The notes beneath the pieces are model-generated. The model did no database searches and was not told the DNA's origin. It saw only the letters and a list, made by a program, of their open reading frames with translations. Shown one piece after another: positions 1 to 8,520 of a stretch of DNA of 64,000 bases (positions are counted from its first letter, which is position 1; every line of letters begins with the position of its first letter). A program made the translations under genes and the position numbers. Location of the stretch: positions 310,001-374,000 of the forward strand of contig NZ_JANFNS010000001.1 of the NCBI RefSeq assembly GCF_024436065.1, written 5' to 3'. The stretch comes from Saccharibacillus sp. JS10 (GTDB lineage: Bacteria; Bacillota; Bacilli; Paenibacillales; Paenibacillaceae).

Positions 1-2
1 CA

Positions 3-239
3 ATCGATCCTTCTGGCAAAAAAGTGACGATTGTGACTTATAACGATAGCGATACGGAATCTATAGAGTACACGTACCGGTTATCGGGATTGCCAAATCC
101 TTCTTCAGTGAAAATCGCTGTATACCGCACAAGCGTAAAAGAAAATCTGCAACAATTGGACTCACTTTTATTGGAGAACGGTACGTTTGCGGCTGAAGCG
201 ATCTGCCATTCGGTTACGACGTATGTCATTGAATTATAG
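3..239 (+). CDS. C-terminal end of a glycoside hydrolase-like secreted enzyme (partial)
   Basis: The reading frame is already open at the left edge, so only the last 78 residues are present. The segment looks like the C-terminal beta-sandwich that follows the catalytic barrel in GH30-type and related polysaccharide hydrolases: a YRTSxxENLxxL stretch and a terminal SVTTYVIEL strand. A GTG at 24 is inside the frame and is not needed as a start. A hairpin terminator follows at 272-310. The enzyme class is an inference from this tail; the catalytic part lies outside the window, so substrate and localisation cannot be judged. Confidence 0.45.
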   Translation: MDPSGKKVTIVTYNDSDTESIEYTYRLSGLPNPSSVKIAVYRTSVKENLQQLDSLLLENGTFAAEAICHSVTTYVIEL

Positions 240-271
240 ACCCTGAATCAGCATGAGTTAAAAAGATCAAA

Positions 272-310
272 AAAGACCTCTTCTACATTCGATATGTAGG
301 AAAGGTCTTT
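272..310. terminator. Bidirectional hairpin terminator
   Basis: An AAAGACCT/AGGTCTTT stem continues into an inner pairing of CTTCTACAT with ATGTAGGAA around a short loop. T-rich tracts lie on both sides. It separates the rightward glycoside hydrolase-like gene from the leftward gerQ-like gene. Confidence 0.8.
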
Positions 311-362
311 ATTCATAACTGTTCATTCTAAATCAAGCCCTTCTTGGCTTAAGATTAAATGC

Positions 363-740
363 TTATTGCCCTGCGAAAAAAGCTTCGTTACCCGAATAGA
401 AGTATCCAGTGGTATCGTCAAACACAACGTAATCGATACAATTCAGCGGAATCACTGTCCGTTGCCCATAATCGACACTCAATACGACATGATCGCTACC
501 GGCTGCTTCCAAACGCCCTGCAAGCGAAGTTGCCGTAATTCCGGTGTTCATTCCGGCTACCATATAAAAAGTTCCGGTGCGACCCAGGTTATTTTGTAAG
601 GTAGACCTAACCGTAGGCTGCTCATACTGCGTTTGCGGAATAGAAGCATCTGCCATCGATGAACCCGATCTTGTATATCCACTTCGTTGCTTTGCGCCGC
701 TGCTGATCCGATACGTCACAGGTGAATATGAATATTCCAT
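363..740 (-). CDS. gerQ: Spore coat protein, GerQ family
   Basis: This is a 125-residue protein. The start is the ATG at 740, preceded by GAGGAGG at good spacing; longer in-frame starts upstream have no ribosome binding site. The C-terminal half carries the GerQ signature: a TFYMV strand, then LEAAGSDHVVLSV, then a DYVVFDD ending (compare EAAGRDHII and DYITFDE in Bacillus GerQ). The N-terminus is Ser/Tyr/Gln/Arg-rich, as in coat proteins. GerQ is a late coat component cross-linked by transglutaminase and needed for CwlJ location in Bacillus; whether that holds here is inference. It points to an endospore-former. It is transcribed alone towards the terminator at 272-310. Confidence 0.75.
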   Translation of the reverse strand: MEYSYSPVTYRISSGAKQRSGYTRSGSSMADASIPQTQYEQPTVRSTLQNNLGRTGTFYMVAGMNTGITATSLAGRLEAAGSDHVVLSVDYGQRTVIPLNCIDYVVFDDTTGYFYSGNEAFFAGQ

Positions 741-881
741 CGTAATTCCTCCTCGTAAAAATGCAGATGACTGACTGTTGCCCAACAACTTGATGCTTGC
801 CTGATTGCAAAAAAAGAGGAACGAGTATTTTGTATCTTTTTCATTACCCTTGTGCGTAGAAATCGAATCCGCATACAAAAA

Positions 882-912
882 AAGCGGATGACATCTACTC
901 GATGCTCCGCTT
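882..912 (-). terminator. Terminator of the SDR gene
   Basis: On the minus strand an AAGCGGA/TCCGCTT stem is followed by a run of seven T. It lies just past the stop of the dehydrogenase at 925. Confidence 0.7.
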
Positions 913-924
913 CTTCTATTTTAA

Positions 925-1671
925 CTATTCGACATAGATCATTTTCCGAGTCATACCGCCGTCTACGACTAATTCTGTTCCTGTCACGAATGTGTTATCC
1001 GGGTGAGTCAGATACAGACAAGCTTTGGCGACATCTTCTGTCTTGCCGACCCGTCCGCTTGGATGTTGCTGATGGTCTTCAGTACGTAATTGATCGTAGT
1101 TTTTCGTTTCAATCCAACCCGGGCTGATACAGTTGACTTGAATGCCATCTTCGCCGAGTGAAATCGCAAGCGAATGCGTTAAGGCTAAAATGGCCCCTTT
1201 GGAAGCCGCATACGCTTCAAAATTCGGTTCCGACATATGCGCACGGGTCGAGCATAGGTTTACGATCGAACCTTTGCCGTTTTTCCGCATATGCAGAGCG
1301 GCTTCGCGCGTTGCCAAAAAGGTGCCGCGTACATTCGTATTCATGACGTCGTCCCATTCTTTTACGCTCAGTTCATAAGGAGATTTCCAAATTCCAAATC
1401 CGGCGTTATTGATCAAGATATCAATCTTGCCGAACGCTTCAATCGTCTCGCGCATCAGTTGTGTAATATCCGACTCATTGGACATATCGCAAGGGACGAA
1501 GATAGCTTCGCCTCCTGAATTGCGAATTTCTGCCGCGGCTGCGGCGCCTTCTGGTTCTTGTGTATCCGCAAGTACGACGCGTGCGCCTTGCTCCGCATAA
1601 CTTTTAGCTAGCGTGTGTCCAATCCCTTGAGCGGCACCGGTAACAATCACGGTTAACGATTCAAAACTCAT
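925..1671 (-). CDS. Short-chain dehydrogenase/reductase (SDR)
   Basis: This is a 248-residue classical SDR, probably a cytoplasmic NAD(P)-dependent oxidoreductase. Visible motifs are the nucleotide-binding TGAAQGIG near the N-terminus, NNAGFG, the catalytic serine in NLCSTRAH, and YAASKGA with the catalytic Tyr and Lys. The C-terminal VTGTELVVDGG is usual for the glucose-1-dehydrogenase/FabG-like subgroup. The start at 1671 is chosen because GAAGGAG precedes it; an ATG 15 codons upstream has no ribosome binding site. The substrate cannot be told from sequence. It is monocistronic with its own terminator. Confidence 0.85.
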   Translation of the reverse strand: MSFESLTVIVTGAAQGIGHTLAKSYAEQGARVVLADTQEPEGAAAAAEIRNSGGEAIFVPCDMSNESDITQLMRETIEAFGKIDILINNAGFGIWKSPYELSVKEWDDVMNTNVRGTFLATREAALHMRKNGKGSIVNLCSTRAHMSEPNFEAYAASKGAILALTHSLAISLGEDGIQVNCISPGWIETKNYDQLRTEDHQQHPSGRVGKTEDVAKACLYLTHPDNTFVTGTELVVDGGMTRKMIYVE

Positions 1672-1771
1672 CTCGTTGTCAGCTCCTTCTTCTATGTCTC
1701 TTTTACTATTAACCAAAGAAATCGTCGAAGGAAACTGAATAACTCTGGATACATAGAAGGATCGAATCTAG

Positions 1772-1954
1772 TTACGCGTAGTACATTGTGAGCAATCGAC
1801 CAGTTTCTTCTGCTTTCGGCTCTACTTGATCCAACATTCCTTGTTCTGCCCAGCAAGCCAGACATTGTTCTTCACTTTCGCAAATCGGAGCGTCTTGGCA
1901 CGTATAACAAAGGTTCAAATAATTACGGGTAAGTTGATTTGTTGGCGCAGTCAT
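1772..1954 (-). CDS. Small cysteine-rich protein, unknown function
   Basis: This is a 60-residue protein whose ATG at 1954 follows AAAGGGAG at 8 nt. A GTG three codons upstream is too close to that site. The core has paired cysteines, CYTC, then CESEEQCLACW, an arrangement that could bind a metal or form disulfides. It has no signal peptide and no membrane segment. I do not recognise the family. The good ribosome binding site and clean intergenic position support it as a real gene. Confidence 0.6.
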   Translation of the reverse strand: MTAPTNQLTRNYLNLCYTCQDAPICESEEQCLACWAEQGMLDQVEPKAEETGRLLTMYYA

Positions 1955-2056
1955 CACAATCACTCCCTTTATAAATGTAGGTTGTTTGTCTTTCTATTTA
2001 AAAAATAACAGAAAATCAGAAAATATTATGTGATTTAATTCACAAATAAAAACAAA

Positions 2057-2113
2057 AGTAGAGCTAAATCAAAAGTTAAATGCTAACCTTCAAACCTTCG
2101 ATCTAGCTCTACT
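2057..2113 (-). terminator. Terminator of the BNR-repeat lipoprotein gene
   Basis: A 10-bp perfect stem (AGTAGAGCTA with TAGCTCTACT) has a long loop. On the minus strand it is followed by TTTTGTTTTTATTTG. It begins 17 nt past the stop at 2130. Confidence 0.75.
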
Positions 2114-2129
2114 GGGATTCATTTTAAAA

Positions 2130-3416
2130 TTATAATACGTTCCAGGTTAAGCCGCCGTCCAGTGTTTGTAGCAGTAATGAACGTCGAAGCTCGGTTTTGC
2201 CGATCAAGATCCAACCCACTTTGTCGGTCACAAATTGAATTTGAAAAATTTCCGGATACTTCTCCATATTTTCTTTCAACTTTTGATCTTCCGGTAAAGC
2301 TTTCCATGTCTTCCCTCCGTCAACCGTGCGATACAAGGTAGAACCGATCGGCATCCAGCCTTTTAGCCGGTCGAGAAATACCGGAGCGATCTGTACATTA
2401 AGCGATTGTTGCGCAGGAACAGTGAACGGTTCATATTTCCAACCGGCACCGCCATTTTGCGTAAAGTAACCGCTATATTGCACATTGTCGCGCTGTTTAC
2501 ACCCGACAGGAACCCAACCTCCTTGTGCTGTTTGATACTTTTGCGGTTTGCTGCTTATGTAAGTATCGCAAGTTCCGATTGGGGTTTCACCAGCAAAAAA
2601 GGAAGAAGATTTAATCCAATTGCGTCCGCTATCCGTCGTTCGGTACAATGCAGGACGTCCAAGTTCCAATAATGTCACATAACCGCTCGTTGCGGAGTCG
2701 AATTGCATACCGGACATATAACCGATTTCTGGCAAAGGATCTCCGGAACCGTTCGGTTGTGTACCACTTGCTGTACGCATAATCGCGTTCCAACTTTTCC
2801 CGCCATCAATCGTACGGTACAAGGTTTTATTTTCTCTTCCCGGTGTATCTGACGTCTTGGTCGTTAATAGCCATCCCCGAGTCTGATCGGTAAAATACAA
2901 AGAAGCGGGTAACTCGTCTGTGCGTCCGAGGGTAGCTAACGCCCAATTTTGACCTCCGTCTGAGGTTCGAAGAACTAATGACTCGTCCGCAATTCCCGCA
3001 CTTCGAACGATCCAGCCATGCTTCGTATCGGTAAAAAAGACGTCTTTTCCGTACTCTGGAACATCCGAAAATGCGATTTGCTCCGAAGGGGATAATGGTG
3101 TCCAATTTTTTCCGTTATTTTCGGTCATATACATACGAAGCGCACTTCGCGTAAGCCCCCACGCCATTCCTTTTCGAGCATCAAATAAATGAAGTTCGGT
3201 CAATCTGGTCTGTACGACATATTCTTCATATTGATTGTTACTACCGCCGCCTTTAGGTTCGACCAGCGTAATTTCTTGACCACCCATATCATCGGATTTC
3301 GTCGTTTCTTGTGTTGGTTCGGATGTCTGATCTTCGTTAGAAGAATCGTTCGTACATCCGGCAAGTACAATCAGCATAGCAAGCAGAGGCAGCAGTAGCT
3401 TGTGCTTGATTCGCAT
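2130..3416 (-). CDS. Lipoprotein with seven BNR/Asp-box-like repeats
   Basis: The 428-residue precursor begins with a type II signal peptide and lipobox (LIVLAGC), so it should be anchored on the outer face of the membrane. After a Ser/Thr/Glu-rich linker come seven Asp-box-like repeats of the xxDGGxxW type, for example TSDGGQNW, TIDGGKSW, TVDGGKTW and TLDGGLTW, spaced as in a beta-propeller. This matches the YCF48/BNR-repeat propeller class rather than a sialidase, because no catalytic arginine triad was recognised. The ligand is unknown. It is monocistronic with a terminator at 2057-2113. Confidence 0.75.
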   Translation of the reverse strand: MRIKHKLLLPLLAMLIVLAGCTNDSSNEDQTSEPTQETTKSDDMGGQEITLVEPKGGGSNNQYEEYVVQTRLTELHLFDARKGMAWGLTRSALRMYMTENNGKNWTPLSPSEQIAFSDVPEYGKDVFFTDTKHGWIVRSAGIADESLVLRTSDGGQNWALATLGRTDELPASLYFTDQTRGWLLTTKTSDTPGRENKTLYRTIDGGKSWNAIMRTASGTQPNGSGDPLPEIGYMSGMQFDSATSGYVTLLELGRPALYRTTDSGRNWIKSSSFFAGETPIGTCDTYISSKPQKYQTAQGGWVPVGCKQRDNVQYSGYFTQNGGAGWKYEPFTVPAQQSLNVQIAPVFLDRLKGWMPIGSTLYRTVDGGKTWKALPEDQKLKENMEKYPEIFQIQFVTDKVGWILIGKTELRRSLLLQTLDGGLTWNVL

Positions 3417-3513
3417 TGTAACCGCCCCCTTTGATTCTCAATAATGTCTTGCGGAGCGTAAGTCCTTCGTCATTATAGCATAAAGAACCTGCCGCCCCGC
3501 AACTGCTTCCGAT

Positions 3514-4197
3514 TCAACCTAGCGCTATATAGATCGGAATAAAAAGTAAAGAAGTCACGATACCCGTAAGCCCCATAGCAAGCGCGCTGAAGCTGCCTGC
3601 GGTCTCCGATTCTTGCAAGCTGCGCGCCGTGCCGAATCCATGCGCGGCGCTCCCCATCGCAAGGCCGAAAGATACCGGATCACGCATACCGAGGCGATAC
3701 AGGAAAGCAGGTCCCCATACTCCGCCGATCACTCCTGTCACAACGCTGAACATCACGGATAACTCTGGCGTTCCTCCAACTAATTTTGAAATTTCGATAC
3801 CGATTGGAGAACTGACGGATTTCGGTAAAATGCTCAGTAACACTTCATGCGAACCTTTTGTCACATAGACAAGCAATCCTGCACTTACAATCCCTGTAAT
3901 CGAACCGGCCAATACCGATACCGAGATCGCCGCCAGCCGCTCACGAATCAATTGGCGATGTTTGTAGATCGGGACCCCAAGTGCGACTGTAGCCGGCCCA
4001 AGTAAGCTCGTCAGTAATTCAACATCGACTTGATAATTAGCGATAGGTGCACGAAGCAACGCAAGTACGATCAACACAATAGCACTGCTGCTTAAGATAG
4101 GATGCAGCCACGGTAACTTTCGGTTTAATCCTTTAGCAATTGCATAAGCGCCGATCGTAATCGTTAAGCCGAATAATGGATCTTGAAGAAAATTCAT
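3514..4197 (-). CDS. lrgB: LrgB/CidB family membrane protein (pyruvate transport type)
   Basis: This 227-residue polytopic membrane protein has the conserved LrgB core: SPIGIEISKLVGG, TGVIGG, and AHGFGTARSLQESETAGSFSALAMGLTGI near the C-terminus (split here for reading; the whole lies in the last 60 residues). Its ATG directly follows the lrgA stop, with AAAGGAGGGG inside the end of lrgA, so the two are co-translated. LrgAB pairs were described as holin/antiholin-like. In Bacillus subtilis the orthologous pair PftAB moves pyruvate. The divergent lactate dehydrogenase gene fits the pyruvate role. Confidence 0.85.
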   Translation of the reverse strand: MNFLQDPLFGLTITIGAYAIAKGLNRKLPWLHPILSSSAIVLIVLALLRAPIANYQVDVELLTSLLGPATVALGVPIYKHRQLIRERLAAISVSVLAGSITGIVSAGLLVYVTKGSHEVLLSILPKSVSSPIGIEISKLVGGTPELSVMFSVVTGVIGGVWGPAFLYRLGMRDPVSFGLAMGSAAHGFGTARSLQESETAGSFSALAMGLTGIVTSLLFIPIYIALG

Positions 4198-4198
4198 C

Positions 4199-4549
4199 TT
4201 ACTGCGACCCCTCCTTTTCTTTCGGCTGCATCTTCAGCGCGACTTTCCCCGTAACCCAAAGTACGGCAAATGTACTTCCGATCAGCCCTACTGCGATCGA
4301 TACCCAATCATTGCCGAGTAAAGGAACCAACGCTGCCGCTCCCACGACATACGGGATAAAAAATAACAGGAGATGACGAGTAAGCAAATTCGCCGACTCT
4401 TCGACCCATTCCAGCTTGATGATTTTTGCAAATAAACAACCCAGAAACAACAATAAACCGATCACGTTTCCCGGTAGCGGTACATGCAACGTATCATGTA
4501 TAACGACTCCGATAAAACTAAATCCCAGAAGAATTGCAAACCCGCGCAT
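4199..4549 (-). CDS. lrgA: LrgA/CidA family membrane protein (pyruvate transport type)
   Basis: This 116-residue protein has about four hydrophobic segments and the family motif LHVPLPGNVIGLLLFL near residue 21, followed by WVEESANLLTRHLLLFFIPYVVG. That is typical of the LrgA/CidA family, though at the short end of its length range. The ATG at 4549 is the only standard start between the upstream stop and the conserved region. It forms an operon with lrgB and faces the ldh promoter region. It is expected to work with LrgB as a two-subunit carrier. Confidence 0.82.
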   Translation of the reverse strand: MRGFAILLGFSFIGVVIHDTLHVPLPGNVIGLLLFLGCLFAKIIKLEWVEESANLLTRHLLLFFIPYVVGAAALVPLLGNDWVSIAVGLIGSTFAVLWVTGKVALKMQPKEKEGSQ

Positions 4550-4700
4550 ACCTTTTTCAACCTCATTTCTGACTTGTTCAATCCGTACATTTGTTCAAAC
4601 CTTGTCTATTATAGCAAACTTAAATTCCAATCTCACAATGCTGAAAATCGAAAACGTTTCATTTTATCATCCAAACCCGTGCAAGACCTAAATAAAAAGG

Positions 4701-4730
4701 TTACAAAATGGGGAGGGCTTTTTGTATAAT
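4701..4730 (+). promoter_or_regulatory. Probable sigma-A promoter of ldh
   Basis: A TATAAT at 4725-4730 is preceded at 18 nt by TTACAA (4701-4706). It lies 45 nt upstream of the ldh ATG. Only the -10 element is strong. Confidence 0.5.
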
Positions 4731-4774
4731 AGATTTGAAGATTCTATTCTATGGAAGAAATGGAGTGATTGAAC

Positions 4775-5704
4775 ATGACGACCTCATCTTCACGTTCTCG
4801 CCGCGTTGTCGTAATCGGCACAGGTGATGTTGGAGCCACAACCGCGTATACGCTATTGCTTAGGCAACGAATGACTGAACTTGTGTTGATCGATGTCAAC
4901 AAAGAATTGGCTTTAGGGCAAGCGCTGGATATGAATCATGGTCTGCCTTTCGTTGGCGGCGTCAAAGTATGGTCGGGCGATTATTCCGATTGCAAAGATG
5001 CCGCGATCATTATCATTGCAGCCGGTTCGGCGCAGCGTCCTGGCGAGACACGGATCGATCTTCTGAATCGAAACGCGGAAATCTTCGATCAGATCATTAG
5101 CAATATTACGAAGTATAATGACAACGGAATTATTCTTGTCGCGACAAATCCTGTCGATATTTTATCTTATGTCTCTTACAAAAAAAGCGGCTGGCCTGCT
5201 CATCGCGTGATCGGCTCGGGTACTCTGCTGGATAGCGCTCGCTTCCGTTATCTGATCGGTCAACAGAAACATCTTGACCCGCGTAGTATTCATGCTCATA
5301 TCATTGGCGAACATGGCGATTCCGAACTTCCGGTCTGGAGTCGAGCAAATATCGCGGGTGCCGATCTGAATTTATCGGAGAGCGTACAAGACGAAATTTT
5401 TGAAAACACAAAAAACGCAGCGTATGCGATTATTGATGCTAAAGGATCTACGTATTATGCGATCGCTTTGGCACTTGACCGGATCGTCGCGGCTATTTTG
5501 CAAAACGAAAGCTCGGTTCTTAATGTCTCTACCCTACTCGATAACTATCATGGCATTTCCGACGTATATTTAGGATTGCCTTGTGTCGTCGATAGTAGCG
5601 GCGTGCGCGAGCATCTGGAAATTCCGCTCAACGACAAAGAGTTAGAATTACTGCGAGCATCAGCGGATAAACTCAAATCCGAGATCGCTAAAATCGATTT
5701 GTAA
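4775..5704 (+). CDS. ldh: L-lactate dehydrogenase
   Basis: This 309-residue enzyme interconverts pyruvate and L-lactate with NAD(H). Motifs in order: Rossmann GTGDVG near residue 15, substrate-loop GETRIDLLNRN, ATNPVDILSYV, GSGTLLDSARFR, and the catalytic histidine in GEHGDSELPVWS around residue 180. The ATG at 4775 is preferred over an in-frame TTG at 4769 because GGAGTG at 4762-4767 is correctly spaced only for the ATG. It is divergent from lrgAB, which suggests a local pyruvate/lactate module. A terminator follows at 5741-5778. Confidence 0.92.
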   Translation: MTTSSSRSRRVVVIGTGDVGATTAYTLLLRQRMTELVLIDVNKELALGQALDMNHGLPFVGGVKVWSGDYSDCKDAAIIIIAAGSAQRPGETRIDLLNRNAEIFDQIISNITKYNDNGIILVATNPVDILSYVSYKKSGWPAHRVIGSGTLLDSARFRYLIGQQKHLDPRSIHAHIIGEHGDSELPVWSRANIAGADLNLSESVQDEIFENTKNAAYAIIDAKGSTYYAIALALDRIVAAILQNESSVLNVSTLLDNYHGISDVYLGLPCVVDSSGVREHLEIPLNDKELELLRASADKLKSEIAKIDL

Positions 5705-5740
5705 CAAATCATTCGGCTAAGCGCTTATACGCAATCAAAA

Positions 5741-5778
5741 AAGACCCTTACAACTAGACGACCAGACGTAAGGGTCTT
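5741..5778. terminator. Bidirectional terminator between ldh and the YcdB-like gene
   Basis: An 11-bp perfect stem (AAGACCCTTAC with GTAAGGGTCTT) is flanked by A and T runs, between two convergent genes. Confidence 0.85.
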
Positions 5779-5790
5779 GATTTTGAAACG

Positions 5791-6885
5791 TTATAGACGA
5801 ATGATTTCAGTATGCACCAAATGACCCGAAGAAGCTTCACACACATATTCGCTTTCTTCGATCCAATGTAACGATACGATCTTCACTCCATTGAAGTCTT
5901 GACCTGTCACGACATAATAAGGCGAAATTCGGATATGAACTCGAAGTTTTTCCCACGCTTCTATCGACGAAAGCTTAGGCTTAACCAGCGCTTCAGTAAA
6001 ACGTTCAGCCCGCATCCGGCGAAACTCTAGTTCATCTGAAGCTGCGATCACTTTGCCGCTGCGACGTTCGATATACAAATCCAGACATCCTCCAAGTACG
6101 GGTAATCCATGCACCAGGCGATACAAGCGTACATGGACGATCCCGCCTATTGCACGAAAAGACGAACGTCGTTTTCCAGCCAAAAAAGCCCATCGATATC
6201 CTCGCGGCTTTGCGGTATTGAGCAAATAATCGAGTACTGTGCTGCGAACTTTTCTTAGCTCTTCCCGCTCCAACGCTTCTACTTTTTTGGACTCCGGCAA
6301 TGAAAAGTTTCCTTGTAACGAACGGATTTGCGTAGAAGAATTCCGTTTACGGGTATGCGCACCGCGTAGATCGATCCATTCCCACGGCCCAAGCTTTTCA
6401 TTTTGAAGCACAGGCTTCCCGCTTGCATCGTACATTCGCGGTAGGTACAAATAAAAAGGATAAATAGCTGATACATTCAAAGCATAAGCCCCGCGCAGAC
6501 GAGAAGATTCTTCTGGCACATTCAAAATCGCGGGCGGTTTTTTTGGATCTGCTTCCGATTGTATTCGGCATGAACTCCAATCCGTCTTGATTGAGCAGAG
6601 TTCACCGGAACTACGCATCGTAATAAATAATTTTGGCCCTCGGTAAAAAGGAATCCCCGAATGATGCCGAGCGTATTCCAAAAGCATTTCGTCATGATCT
6701 AACTCGACAGCCCGAATCGGCAATAATTGATTCAGATCTATATCGCTTCGCAGCCGCATCAGATGGTCTTTCGCTAACGCTGCATAATGAGAGCTTTCCT
6801 GATCGGATAAAAAACGTACTCCTTTGAAGCCTTCTGTTCGAATTCCTGATAGTGAATCATAGTTGCTTCTGTTCAAAGGCTCCAC
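5791..6885 (-). CDS. Unknown protein with two PepSY/YcdB-like segments
   Basis: This is a protein of about 364 residues. Two segments resemble the YcdB/PepSY repeat: HSGIPFYRGPKLFITMRSSG near residue 75, and YRLVHGLPVLGGCLDLYIER with a following RSGKVIAA near residue 250. These are a hydrophobic-Gly-Pro turn, a beta strand and a SG/TG loop. YcdB-like proteins are usually exported, but no signal peptide is visible here. The GTG at 6885 has little room for a ribosome binding site; an in-frame TTG at 6876 sits behind GGGGTGGAG, so the exact start is open. It is 11 nt downstream of the next gene, so probably co-transcribed. Function unknown. Confidence 0.6.
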   Translation of the reverse strand: MEPLNRSNYDSLSGIRTEGFKGVRFLSDQESSHYAALAKDHLMRLRSDIDLNQLLPIRAVELDHDEMLLEYARHHSGIPFYRGPKLFITMRSSGELCSIKTDWSSCRIQSEADPKKPPAILNVPEESSRLRGAYALNVSAIYPFYLYLPRMYDASGKPVLQNEKLGPWEWIDLRGAHTRKRNSSTQIRSLQGNFSLPESKKVEALEREELRKVRSTVLDYLLNTAKPRGYRWAFLAGKRRSSFRAIGGIVHVRLYRLVHGLPVLGGCLDLYIERRSGKVIAASDELEFRRMRAERFTEALVKPKLSSIEAWEKLRVHIRISPYYVVTGQDFNGVKIVSLHWIEESEYVCEASSGHLVHTEIIRL

Positions 6886-6896
6886 CCCTATCGCGA

Positions 6897-7991
6897 TTAA
6901 TAAGGTAACCCATCATCTCCGGAATCGTCTTTTCGTTCAAGCAGACGCTTGGCAACCGTCTCGAAATCTTCCGGTTGCAGCAGTTCGACCGGAGAATGCC
7001 CTTTATCGAAAACAAAAGATTCCCCTTCTAAAATCACCGCATAACGTCCATTGAGACGAGTGATATGAACGCCATAGCCGAAGTCGGCAAGTAGCCCTTT
7101 GATTTGCGAATTTCCTAGTTTAAACCGAACCTCGATATCCGGCTGAAACTCGGTGATGCGTTCAGCAGCTTCCATCACTTGCTCAGGTTCCCATTTTTCT
7201 TGAATATCGCGTTTATCGCTCGCTGTCCATAGTTCCAGATCATGTTCTTCACGCTGACGTTCTTCGCTCGTTTCGTCCGGCCATTTTTCTTCGACGTAAG
7301 TCTGTACGAATTCCATCACTCGCTCATTCACGATCTCTGGCATCGACTGTTCGTACACGACAAATTTCAAGAAATCTTCAAAATATCGAGCATGCGACGG
7401 TTGGTGGATTTTTAATTCCCACTCTTCGGTCATTCCTGCTTCTGGCATATGCGGGTACATGATCGATTTGATGCTCTTAGTGCTGATCGCCATTTCGACT
7501 TCATCGATCAAATTTTGCTCATCGGAAATTCGGGCAATTTTATTTTCAAAATCACATTTCATAACGAAAATAAACGGGTCATCCGAATGCGTTGGCATTT
7601 TGGCACGCGTGAGCACTAAAGCCCCTCCGCGAACCGATCCCGTATCCAAATAATTACGTACCACATCGTCGCACGCATTTTTAAAATCTTCTTTGCCGTC
7701 GGCTGTCCGCATCCGATTGAACATATTGAAGTTAGGATTGCTGTCTAGTTCATATCCCGGCTCTACGATAAAGGTTCCGATCTTCGTAGGCGCTTGTTCG
7801 GTCAACGGATTTTTTTCTACTTTACGCTTAGCGATTCGAGAAAATTCGCTATCCAGGAACTTTTTCACCGGGCTATCTTCATAATCGTAATCGTCCATCG
7901 TCTGATAATGCTTATATCCTCTGGCGCCTTGGCCTTCTCTGCCTTCAACCTGAATCACGAAAAATGATAAAAACTCAATCTCAAAACGCAT
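6897..7991 (-). CDS. Conserved hypothetical protein, possibly DUF3900-type
   Basis: This 364-residue protein is acidic and probably cytoplasmic. The ATG at 7991 follows GAAGGAGT at 9 nt. The N-terminal MRFEIEFLSFFVIQVEG and the general layout remind me of the DUF3900/DUF3898 proteins of bacilli; this is from memory and is weak. It has no membrane segment, no catalytic motif I can name, and a long charged helical region around residues 210-260. It is the first gene of a two-gene unit with the YcdB-like gene. Function unknown. Confidence 0.6.
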   Translation of the reverse strand: MRFEIEFLSFFVIQVEGREGQGARGYKHYQTMDDYDYEDSPVKKFLDSEFSRIAKRKVEKNPLTEQAPTKIGTFIVEPGYELDSNPNFNMFNRMRTADGKEDFKNACDDVVRNYLDTGSVRGGALVLTRAKMPTHSDDPFIFVMKCDFENKIARISDEQNLIDEVEMAISTKSIKSIMYPHMPEAGMTEEWELKIHQPSHARYFEDFLKFVVYEQSMPEIVNERVMEFVQTYVEEKWPDETSEERQREEHDLELWTASDKRDIQEKWEPEQVMEAAERITEFQPDIEVRFKLGNSQIKGLLADFGYGVHITRLNGRYAVILEGESFVFDKGHSPVELLQPEDFETVAKRLLERKDDSGDDGLPY

Positions 7992-8129
7992 GATGTATTA
8001 AACTCCTTCTATAACCGTAGTGTCGGATAACAGTAATGATCAATTTGCTTTTTTGCTTACTTCTACCTGTCTGTTTACGATAGCATGACCACTGCAAATG
8101 AACAATCTATCCTTGAAGGAATAAAAAAA

Positions 8130-8158
8130 CGCGGGATGTCAAAATCGACACCTCGCGT
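8130..8158 (-). terminator. Terminator of the recombinase operon
   Basis: On the minus strand a CGCGaGGTGTC/GACATCccGCG stem is followed by TTTTTTT. It lies just past the stop at 8176. Confidence 0.75.
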
Positions 8159-8175
8159 GATGAGTATAGGTTTAT

Positions 8176-8520
8176 TTACTTGCCTTGGCGTTGTTGCATA
8201 AATTCCAAGCCTTTTTGAATCAATTCTTGCATGGAACCGAACTGTGTATTTTCTTTGACTTTTGCATCTAATTCTTGCGGCGGAACGCTCTGAAGCGCAT
8301 TAGGATCACTACCGCCGATACCGAATTTTTGCAGCATTTCTGCTGCTGATTTGAACGGCGTGTATTTTTGTAAAAACTCCGAGTTGAGCAATTGGTCCAA
8401 CGGAAGCTTTTGCAAAATTTCGTTTAACGGAAGCTTATTCGCCATTTCGCTCAGCCCGCTAAGGTCACCTTGCTTTAATTTGTTGAATGCGTCTCCAAGA
8501 CCTCCAAGATTAAATCCCAT
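8176..8520 (-). CDS. Small Gln/Leu-rich protein coupled to a recombinase gene
   Basis: This 114-residue protein is predicted to be mostly helical: [20 protein letters not shown], then a Gly-rich turn and a Gln-rich C-terminal helix. It has no signal peptide or membrane segment. The ATG overlaps the last 11 nt of the recombinase gene, and its GGAG site lies inside that gene, so translation should be coupled. I do not recognise the family. A terminator follows at once, closing a two-gene unit. A partnership with the recombinase is an inference from coupling alone. Confidence 0.65.
   Translation of the reverse strand: MGFNLGGLGDAFNKLKQGDLSGLSEMANKLPLNEILQKLPLDQLLNSEFLQKYTPFKSAAEMLQKFGIGGSDPNALQSVPPQELDAKVKENTQFGSMQELIQKGLEFMQQRQGK

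Noticed and set aside
4649..4662. cre-like site (CGAAAACGTTTCAT) upstream of lrgAB, and a similar one at about 31425-31437 before licT
   Set aside because: Both have the AAACGTTT core but are one base short of the CcpA cre spacing, so they were not annotated.
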